Of a stretch of 31,488 nt of DNA, positions 25,297 through 31,488 are shown piece after piece (the stretch's first letter is position 1; every line of letters starts with the position of its first letter). Under the pieces are notes generated by a model. It had not been told where the DNA came from, did no database searches, and was given only the letters and a program-made list of their open reading frames with translations. The DNA is taken from positions 1-31,488 of the forward strand of contig DDST01000176.1 in NCBI GenBank assembly GCA_002343485.1, given 5' to 3'. The position numbers and the translations under genes were made by a program. Source of the stretch: Proteobacteria bacterium UBA2383 (GTDB lineage Bacteria; Pseudomonadota; Gammaproteobacteria; Competibacterales; Competibacteraceae).

Positions 25297-28185
25297 CTAC
25301 CTGGCTAATCGCCGGCTGTTCGGGTCTTTCAACGCCGCACTTAATAATTCTCCCCGTAACAACGCACGAATTTGCTGCGCCGGGGCCGGACGGCTTAAAT
25401 AGTAGCCTTGTATTTCATCGCATTGATATTTTTGCAGAAAAGCTAATTGCGCCGGATTTTCAACGCCTTCAGCAATCACTTTGAGCCGCATATTGTGCGC
25501 CATAGCGATGACCGCCATGGCGATGGAGGTATTATCCTGGTTAATAGTGACATCGCTGACAAAAGACTTGTCGATCTTCAATTGATCGATCGGGAAGCGC
25601 TTTAGATAGCTCAGAGACGAATAGCCGGTACCAAAATCGTCAATGGACAGATGTATACCCATCCTCTTGAGCGCATGCAATATTGCAATACTGTCCTCCA
25701 CATCTTTCATGAGCAGCCCTTCGGTAATCTCCAAATCGAGATAGCAAGGCTCCAACCCGGTCTCTCTCAGAACCCGGTCAATCATTTCAACTATACCGGG
25801 CCGCCAAAACTGGCGGGGGGAGAGGTTGACCGCCATACGTAACGGCGGAAAACCTTCCTGCTGCCACACCTTGGCTTGCTTGCAGGCAGTTCGCAGCACC
25901 CACTCACCGATGCCTTCGATAAGACCGGTTTCCTCAGCCAGCGGCACAAATTCTATTGGCGATATCAATCCTCGCTGGGAGTGCCGCCACCGCAGTAACG
26001 CCTCAACCCCGATGATACAGCCATGCCGTAAATCCATCTGCGGTTGGTAGTGGACTTCCAGTTCCTGGCGGACTAGGGCGTAGCGCAGACTTTGTTCCAG
26101 AGTCAGTCGCTCCAAAGCGCGGATGTGCATGTCCTGGCTGTAGAATTCGACCATATCACGACCACCGTCCTTAGCGCGGTGCATCGCGATGTCAGCATTC
26201 TTCAGAAGCGTTTCCACATCCTCACCGTCCTTGGGAAACAAGCTGATGCCAACGCTGGCGGTGAGAAAGCATTCATGGCTCTCAATTTGGAAGCAAGGGG
26301 CAAGTGCTTCCAGAATCTTTCGTGCGAATACAGCCGCTTGCTCTTCCTGGGATAGATTTTCCAGCACAATAACAAATTCATCACCGCTCAATCGCGCAAT
26401 GGTGTCCTCTCCACGTCCGCAGACCAGCAACCGGGCTGCCGCCGCACGCAGCAAGGTATCTCCTGCGGTATGACCCAAGCCATCGTTCACTTTCTTGAAA
26501 TGATCCAAGCCCACATATAGCACCGCAAAACTCTGTCTGATACGGCGCGCATGCATGATGGCGCGCTTAAGCCGGCCCTGAAGAAAATGCCGGTTCGGCA
26601 ACTGCGTCAGCGCATCGTGAGTGGCTTGGTACGTCATCTGTTCGGTCAGCCGGCAGGCCTCGGTAGTATCGCTGAACGCCACGACTGCACCTAACACCTG
26701 CCCCTGCGGATCGCGGATAGGCGCCGCCGAAGCGCGCACCGTATACTCCCGTCCATTACGGCTCACCAGCACACCGTTTTCGGGCAGCCGGGACAATTGG
26801 TTCTGCTCCAAGCATAAAGCAGCCAGATCAAGCGGGTATCGGCCATCAGAATCATTGGCCAAGTGGAAAATCGCTCCCAGCGGCTGACCCTGTAACGCCG
26901 TCTGCGCACAGCCCAGCAAAGATTCTGCCCTGGGATTCAGGTACTCCACGAGGCCATGCACATCCGTGACGATGACCGCGTCATCAATGGAATGCAGGGC
27001 TACCTGAGTGCGTTCCTGCTCTGTAAGGAGTGCATGCCTCGCCTGCTGCCAGCGCCACCCCATCCACAATAGACAGCTCAGCCCTTGCACCACCAGCGCC
27101 GCCACCGGCGGGAACCAGCGATGCAATATCTGCAAGAGTCCAAAGCTGACAACGAGCGTCAATAACAATATCAACCCTGACAAGGGTAGCGTCCAACGTG
27201 GCGGGCAAACTGCACACATAACCAATGGCAGCAACACTAATATCCCGGTCAACAGGAGAGCGCTATTATCAGAGAGCGGCTGGATCAACATCCCTCGCAG
27301 CAGGGCATCGAGGATATTGGCGTTGAACTCCACACCCGGCATCGGTTGCGCTTGTCCAGAAACGGGGGTGGGCAATGCATCTCCCAAACCAGCGGCAGTG
27401 ACGCCAACCAGCACCCACTTGCCGTAAAACGCAGCCGACGCAAAACCATCCTGCAGTACATCGGCATAGGACACCCGCTGAAAGTGCCCGGATGGACCAG
27501 CAAAGGGAATCAGAATGTGGTAATCACGCTGCCATGACTTGGAAAATACCGGACCTGCTGGCACATTATGCTGACCAGGCAGTGTTTGCCAGCGGCTGGG
27601 ATCCACCATCTCCAGCAATGCCAAGGTCAAGGTTGACCAGCGTGGCGAACCAAGCCCGGCTTTCAGATAGATACCACGGGCAATACTGTCCGGGTCTAAT
27701 TCCACGTCGACATGTCCCAGCCGGGCAGCGGCTTTTGCCAATGCTGGAATCGGCAGCGTTTCGATCAATGGGCCGTTCAACCGGGTTTGTTCGTTGAGCA
27801 CCGGCAACACCGCTCGGCCATAATCAGCCAGTGCAGAGGCCAGATCCCTATCGGCCGCAGGATGGGCAACATCGGGTTCGGCAAACACGATATCCAATGC
27901 CACCGCCTTCGCCCCAGATGCGGCAAGTTTGCGCACCAGCTCAGCGTGAATGTGGCGCGGCCATGGCCAGCGCCCTAGTTTCCGCAAGCTCTGCTCATCA
28001 ATGGCCACAATGACGATATCCTCGGCGGGCACCCGTGATCCATGTGACAGATTCCAGTCGTAGAAAAGCAAATTCCAGCGATTCAACCAATCCGTTTGGT
28101 TCAGCACGAAGGCCAGCAGCACCAGCATTAGCGCCAAACCTATTCTTTCGAACAAATGTTCATAGGAACGAAACAGTTGAATCAT
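25297..28185 (-). CDS. CHASE2-PAS-GGDEF-EAL membrane protein, cyclic-di-GMP signalling
   Basis: A membrane sensor that probably makes or breaks down cyclic-di-GMP. The start is ATG 28185, forming an ATGA overlap with the upstream FecR-like gene, rather than the longer frame from 28221. In the 962-residue product a first membrane helix (about 13-31) precedes a periplasmic CHASE2 domain (about 35-320) with IVAIDEQSLRKLGRWPWPR and AVALDIVFAEPD. Three further hydrophobic helices (about 325-395) lead to a PAS domain (about 415-520; DAVIVTDVHGLVEYLNP). The GGDEF domain has SGDEF (600-604), a substitution of the first Gly that some cyclases tolerate. The EAL domain has EALLRW (from Glu728), DDFGTGYSSLSYLK and KIDKSFV, so phosphodiesterase residues look intact. 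Translational coupling with the LysM-FecR protein suggests it senses cell-envelope state. Confidence 0.93.
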   Translation of the reverse strand: MIQLFRSYEHLFERIGLALMLVLLAFVLNQTDWLNRWNLLFYDWNLSHGSRVPAEDIVIVAIDEQSLRKLGRWPWPRHIHAELVRKLAASGAKAVALDIVFAEPDVAHPAADRDLASALADYGRAVLPVLNEQTRLNGPLIETLPIPALAKAAARLGHVDVELDPDSIARGIYLKAGLGSPRWSTLTLALLEMVDPSRWQTLPGQHNVPAGPVFSKSWQRDYHILIPFAGPSGHFQRVSYADVLQDGFASAAFYGKWVLVGVTAAGLGDALPTPVSGQAQPMPGVEFNANILDALLRGMLIQPLSDNSALLLTGILVLLPLVMCAVCPPRWTLPLSGLILLLTLVVSFGLLQILHRWFPPVAALVVQGLSCLLWMGWRWQQARHALLTEQERTQVALHSIDDAVIVTDVHGLVEYLNPRAESLLGCAQTALQGQPLGAIFHLANDSDGRYPLDLAALCLEQNQLSRLPENGVLVSRNGREYTVRASAAPIRDPQGQVLGAVVAFSDTTEACRLTEQMTYQATHDALTQLPNRHFLQGRLKRAIMHARRIRQSFAVLYVGLDHFKKVNDGLGHTAGDTLLRAAAARLLVCGRGEDTIARLSGDEFVIVLENLSQEEQAAVFARKILEALAPCFQIESHECFLTASVGISLFPKDGEDVETLLKNADIAMHRAKDGGRDMVEFYSQDMHIRALERLTLEQSLRYALVRQELEVHYQPQMDLRHGCIIGVEALLRWRHSQRGLISPIEFVPLAEETGLIEGIGEWVLRTACKQAKVWQQEGFPPLRMAVNLSPRQFWRPGIVEMIDRVLRETGLEPCYLDLEITEGLLMKDVEDSIAILHALKRMGIHLSIDDFGTGYSSLSYLKRFPIDQLKIDKSFVSDVTINQDNTSIAMAVIAMAHNMRLKVIAEGVENPAQLAFLQKYQCDEIQGYYLSRPAPAQQIRALLRGELLSAALKDPNSRRLAR

Positions 28186-29822
28186 AATGCTAGAATTAAC
28201 AGGAGAATCGCAAACGGCCAATAGGTCGCCGGTGGAACGTCGATGCGCTGTGCTGGACTATAGGGTCCCACATAACCATCGGCGTCAATAGCCCGCATCC
28301 GCAAGTAAAGAAAGCCAGATTCGGGCCGGGAGACGGTCAATTTCGGCTCAGACACCCGTTGATCGACAATCACTGTTTCAAACTGAAAGTCTTTGGCCAG
28401 TTGGAATTGATACTGCTGGCCAGGCAAACCCGCACTCCAGCGAAACGTCATGGTGCCAGCAGTGACTTCCGGCGCTTGCAGCTTTGGCGTCGCTTGCAAC
28501 CTGAAAAATTGCGGATCGCTGAATGGGCCTATCCTGCCAGCCGCATCTTGAGTCGCCACCCGCCAGAAGTAGCGCTTGGGCTCCAGCGTCTGATCTGGAG
28601 TCAAGCTTGATTTGGCATACTCCGGCAGATCGAACACTAATGTTTTGAAGTGCTCATCCTCAGCCAATTGAACATGATAAGCCACTGCATTCTGCGGCTC
28701 CGCCCATTCGAAAACCAAGGCATGTTCCAGGACAGCACTTTGATCGGCTGGCTTGATGAGAAACGGCGGTTCAGGACGGGCATGCAGGCGGAAACGATGA
28801 TCGGCATCATGCCCTTCCAATCCTCTAGCATCAATGCCGCGAATGCGCAATGCATAATCGCCATCTGGCAAATCAGGGCCGCGTACAACTGGATTCACCG
28901 AGACCGCATCGAACAATAAGGTCTCAAACTGCGCAGTCGGCGCAATTTGCGCGCGATAAGCAGCTGCGCCCTTGAGGGCGGGAAAGCTCAATTGAATGGG
29001 TGAATGCGTTACGACCGGAGGCAAGTCAGCGGCCACCGGCGGCGGCAGCAACGGCACAGGCGCTGCGGGCGGTTTTCCGATTTCAGCCAGCGCGCCAAAT
29101 CCGCCGGTCACGGTTCGGATTTTGCGCGTGCCACGGAATTCTACCGCACCTTCCAATACTTCCGTGCGTGCGGTTGCGTCACCAGCATCCATACTCAACC
29201 GATAGCGCGTGCCACGCACGGCCGAGGTGGCCGCAGGCGTAAGAATTTCATAGCGGGTACGGGAACTCCGGCGGCGTATAACCTGGTTGTCTACGCGGCC
29301 CTGTTGCAAACGGAGACGAGTGTCCACCATATTAGCATCACCATAGGCACTCAAGGTATCCATAACCAGGAGACTATTGGCTTGCACTAACAGCCGGGAG
29401 CCATCGCCAAATTCCACATTCACGTTACCGTCGGAACCAGTACGAATTTCGTCACCACTGTGCAACAACAAATCAGCAGTGACCATCATCGTTTGACCGG
29501 TAAAAGCAATCTTAACCTCTGCGGTGCCTTGTACGCTGAGAACCCGGGCTGCCGTAGGTTGACCCTTCAGCCAAGTAACAGGGATACGGAGTTTCATCCC
29601 CGGCGGTAGCTGTTGCGGATCAGCAACTTGGTTCAGCGTCTGTAAGCGCTGCCAGTAATCCATGCGGGTCAGATAATCAGCGGCAATATTCCATAAATTG
29701 TCACCAGGACGGACAGTATAAATCCACTCCTGGGAATATGCCGTGGTGGCAATACCTGACCAAAGACAAAGCAGTAAACCCAATAATTTATACAGCTTAT
29801 ACAATCTGATAGTTAGCTTCAT
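28182..29822 (-). CDS. LysM-FecR domain protein with three Fn3-like repeats and C-terminal membrane anchor
   Basis: A periplasmic or envelope protein that probably binds peptidoglycan and signals to the coupled CHASE2 protein. The start is ATG 29822 (MKLTIRLYK), with GGAA six bases upstream, instead of 29834. In the 546-residue product a signal peptide (about 1-32, ending TAYSQ) is followed by a LysM domain YTVRPGDNLWNIAADYL (about 35-80). A FecR domain comes next (about 90-235), with LLHSGDEIRTGSDGNVNVEFGDGS and TPAATSAVRGTRYRL, the part that in other proteins transmits signals at the membrane. Three beta-sandwich repeats follow (about 270-355, 360-445, 450-530), each with a YxxQxAxDxxFxTxxFD pattern. 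The last 15 residues are very hydrophobic (PFAILLLILAL), suggesting a C-terminal inner-membrane anchor. The stop overlaps the next start. Pairing of FecR and CHASE2 genes is a recurrent arrangement (from memory). Confidence 0.88.
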   Translation of the reverse strand: MKLTIRLYKLYKLLGLLLCLWSGIATTAYSQEWIYTVRPGDNLWNIAADYLTRMDYWQRLQTLNQVADPQQLPPGMKLRIPVTWLKGQPTAARVLSVQGTAEVKIAFTGQTMMVTADLLLHSGDEIRTGSDGNVNVEFGDGSRLLVQANSLLVMDTLSAYGDANMVDTRLRLQQGRVDNQVIRRRSSRTRYEILTPAATSAVRGTRYRLSMDAGDATARTEVLEGAVEFRGTRKIRTVTGGFGALAEIGKPPAAPVPLLPPPVAADLPPVVTHSPIQLSFPALKGAAAYRAQIAPTAQFETLLFDAVSVNPVVRGPDLPDGDYALRIRGIDARGLEGHDADHRFRLHARPEPPFLIKPADQSAVLEHALVFEWAEPQNAVAYHVQLAEDEHFKTLVFDLPEYAKSSLTPDQTLEPKRYFWRVATQDAAGRIGPFSDPQFFRLQATPKLQAPEVTAGTMTFRWSAGLPGQQYQFQLAKDFQFETVIVDQRVSEPKLTVSRPESGFLYLRMRAIDADGYVGPYSPAQRIDVPPATYWPFAILLLILAL

Positions 29823-30134
29823 AATTATTTCCATAAATAAAGCAGGTAACCAAATTCCGATGAGATCGCTTTATTAATCTCAATATATTAACATATGCAT
29901 TTTTTAAATGACTATAGCAATGTTTGTTTAAAATTATAGTGGAATTACTTATCTACCGCTTGTCCGGCCGATCCCAATAGGCCCGGCGGCAAATGGCAAA
30001 ACGCTCAATCCCTTGTCCAACCGTTGATTAAGACGCAATTCCTTGATCCAATAAGGCCGCAGAGATTCACAGGGCAGAAGATCTGCTCGACTTTCAATAA
30101 GAATTAATGGCTAAAGATCATAAGGCAGAAACTC
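29823..30134. other. Divergent intergenic region
   Basis: An AT-rich spacer (densest near 29835-29950) between the minus-strand FecR-like gene and the plus-strand decarboxylase. It must hold divergent promoters, but no hexamer pair was convincing. An lptM-type lipoprotein gene, common before lysA in related bacteria, was looked for and not found. Confidence 0.5.
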
Positions 30135-31370
30135 ATGAGTACCGTTCGTCCCACCCACTGGCCAATGAGCCAGTTTCCAATTATTAATGATTGTCTGCAC
30201 ATTGGCGGCATTCCCTTAACGCAATTGGTAACGCGAGCCGGACAAACTCCATTTTACGCCTATGATCGCCGATTGCTGGATGAACGGATTGCTCTTCTAC
30301 GCAACCGGCTGCCTTCCGCTATCCAGTTGCACTACGCTGTCAAGGCAAATCCGATGCCAGCAGTAGTGCAGCATCTAGCTAATTTGGTAGATGGCCTGGA
30401 TGTGGCTTCGCTCGGTGAATTATCCGTTGCGCTAGATACCGGCATGGACCCGGCTGAAATCAGCTTTGCCGGCCCTGGCAAGCGTCCGCTTGAGTTGACA
30501 GCAGCGATTGCAGCAGGCATCACCATTAATCTGGAATCTGCCGGGGAGCTAGAAAGGGTGGCTCAACTGGGGTACGAACAGGGCCAACAACCGCGGGTTG
30601 CAGTGCGGGTGAATCCAGATTTTGAGTTGAAAGCATCTGGAATGAAGATGAGCGGCGGACCTAAGCCATTTGGAGTTGATGCTGAGCAGACGCCAATGCT
30701 GCTAAAACGAATCAAGCAGTTAGATCTAAACTTTCGTGGTTTTCATATTTTCAGCGGTTCGCAAAACCTGCGCTCGGAGGCGCTTATCGATGCCCACGAC
30801 CGCACGTTTGAGCTGGCGTTGCGGCTAGCGATAGATGCACCATCGCCGGTACAAATACTGAATATCGGCGGCGGTTTCGGTATCCCCTATTTCCCTGGCG
30901 ATACGCCACTGGATCTGGAGCCCGTCGCGGCCAATCTGGAGCATTGGCTGCCACAGATCAAGGAGCAGTTGCCCGAAGCCCATGTGGTGTTAGAACTAGG
31001 ACGCTATCTGGTCGGTGAGGCGGGTATTTATGTCACTGAAGTCGTAGATCGCAAGGTATCGCGCGGCCACACTTTTCTAATAACCAATGGTGGCCTGCAT
31101 CACCACTTGGCCGTGTCAGGCAATTTTGGTCAAGTCGTGCGCAAAAATTATCCGGTAGTGGTTGGCAACCGGGTGGCCGGCACTGAACGGGAAGTCGTGT
31201 CGGTGGTAGGACCCTTGTGTACACCGCTCGATATACTGGCAGACCGGATGGAATTGGCAAAGGCTGAGGTTGGCGATCTGATTGTAGTCTTTCAATCAGG
31301 CGCTTATGGTCTGAGCGCCAGCCCAGCAAGATTTCTTAGTCACCCGGCTTGTGTTGAGGTACTGATCTAG
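30135..31370 (+). CDS. PLP-dependent decarboxylase, exosortase-A-associated type, in the lysA position
   Basis: A fold-type III (alanine racemase-like) PLP enzyme of the diaminopimelate/ornithine decarboxylase superfamily, 411 residues. The PLP lysine is K70 in LHYAVKANP; the phosphate site GGGFGIPYFPGD lies near 250-261. Features match the decarboxylases linked to exosortase-A/PEP-CTERM loci: VDGLDVASLGE, SGMKMSGGPKPFGVD, HIFSGSQNL, ELGRYLVGEAG, GGLHHHLAVSGNFGQV and the end SHPACVEVL. True LysA proteins have CESGD near the C-terminus, where its Glu helps bind diaminopimelate; here it is CTPLD (C362 to D366). AAGGCA precedes the ATG at 30135; an alternative start is ATG 30165. It lies 73 bases before dapF, the usual place of lysA. 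It could be a divergent LysA or a decarboxylase with another substrate. Confidence 0.8.
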   Translation: MSTVRPTHWPMSQFPIINDCLHIGGIPLTQLVTRAGQTPFYAYDRRLLDERIALLRNRLPSAIQLHYAVKANPMPAVVQHLANLVDGLDVASLGELSVALDTGMDPAEISFAGPGKRPLELTAAIAAGITINLESAGELERVAQLGYEQGQQPRVAVRVNPDFELKASGMKMSGGPKPFGVDAEQTPMLLKRIKQLDLNFRGFHIFSGSQNLRSEALIDAHDRTFELALRLAIDAPSPVQILNIGGGFGIPYFPGDTPLDLEPVAANLEHWLPQIKEQLPEAHVVLELGRYLVGEAGIYVTEVVDRKVSRGHTFLITNGGLHHHLAVSGNFGQVVRKNYPVVVGNRVAGTEREVVSVVGPLCTPLDILADRMELAKAEVGDLIVVFQSGAYGLSASPARFLSHPACVEVLI

Positions 31371-31443
31371 GAGTCCTAGCATTGGCAACAGAAAAATTGT
31401 AAAAACATTTTTAGATCAATAATATGAATATTGAAACAATATC

Positions 31444-31488
31444 ATGATTCTTAAGTTCACTAAAATGCACGGACTCGGCAACGATTTC
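31444..31488 (+). CDS. dapF: Diaminopimelate epimerase, first 15 codons only
   Basis: The window ends inside this gene. The visible residues MILKFTKMHGLGNDF match the very conserved DapF N-terminus (KMHGLGNDF). DapF converts LL- to meso-diaminopimelate for lysine and peptidoglycan synthesis. The ATG at 31444 gives the usual N-terminus; the ribosome site is weak. It follows the PLP decarboxylase in the same direction. Confidence 0.88.
   Translation, partial: MILKFTKMHGLGNDF

Noticed and set aside
30107..30187. 26-codon frame starting ATGGCTAAAG just before the decarboxylase
   Set aside because: It overlaps the start of the decarboxylase in another frame and shows no lipobox or other LptM feature.

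Overview
The window looks like a chromosomal stretch of a moderately GC-rich gammaproteobacterium. Supporting signs are the fruB-fruK-fruA order with a complete EIIA-HPr-EI fusion, tldD-pmbA, a ParC-type topoisomerase IV subunit, and a PLP decarboxylase placed directly before dapF. Pyruvate:ferredoxin oxidoreductase, a bacterial ComB-family phosphatase and an exosortase-A-type decarboxylase would fit Competibacter-like or Chromatiales-like lineages, but that is inference and no taxonomic marker gene is present.

Layout from left to right: (i) 1-869, the 3' part of an IS4-family transposase cut by the window edge, then about 550 bases without a convincing gene. (ii) 1416-4359, a secreted protein with a degenerate endonuclease/exonuclease/phosphatase (EEP) domain and four beta-sandwich repeats, followed by a small zinc-phospholipase-C-like protein. 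(iii) 4528-9963, the fructose PTS operon fruB-fruK-fruA behind a promoter overlapped by a LacI/FruR-type operator and closed by a strong terminator. A second, similar terminator lies 300 bases further on. (iv) 10648-11415, comB-like. (v) 11439-14284 on the minus strand, tldD then pmbA. (vi) 14353-20943 on the minus strand, a three-gene ferredoxin-linked redox cluster: GltD-like flavo-iron-sulfur oxidoreductase, nifJ, and a dihydroorotate-dehydrogenase-like flavoprotein, ended by a strong terminator. (vii) 21238-22242, a quinone-oxidoreductase-like protein, followed by two tandem intergenic units, each with its own sigma70-type promoter, three hairpins and a terminator. I interpret these as sibling small RNAs. 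(viii) 22564-24798 on the minus strand, parC. (ix) 25297-29822 on the minus strand, a translationally coupled pair: LysM-FecR protein and a CHASE2-PAS-GGDEF-EAL protein. (x) 30135-31370, a PLP decarboxylase of the exosortase-A-associated type, then the first 15 codons of dapF.

Functionally the fru operon imports fructose and delivers fructose-1,6-bisphosphate to glycolysis. NifJ oxidises the resulting pyruvate with ferredoxin/flavodoxin as acceptor, and the GltD-like protein probably links that low-potential pool to NAD(P). The LysM-FecR/CHASE2 pair looks like an envelope-to-cyclic-di-GMP signalling unit.

The most promising undescribed element is the tandem sRNA pair at about 22274-22508. 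Both copies share the same -35 region, the same stem-loop order and the same terminator type. Copy A shows a UCCUCC (anti-Shine-Dalgarno) hairpin loop. No CRISPR array, rRNA or tRNA was recognised.
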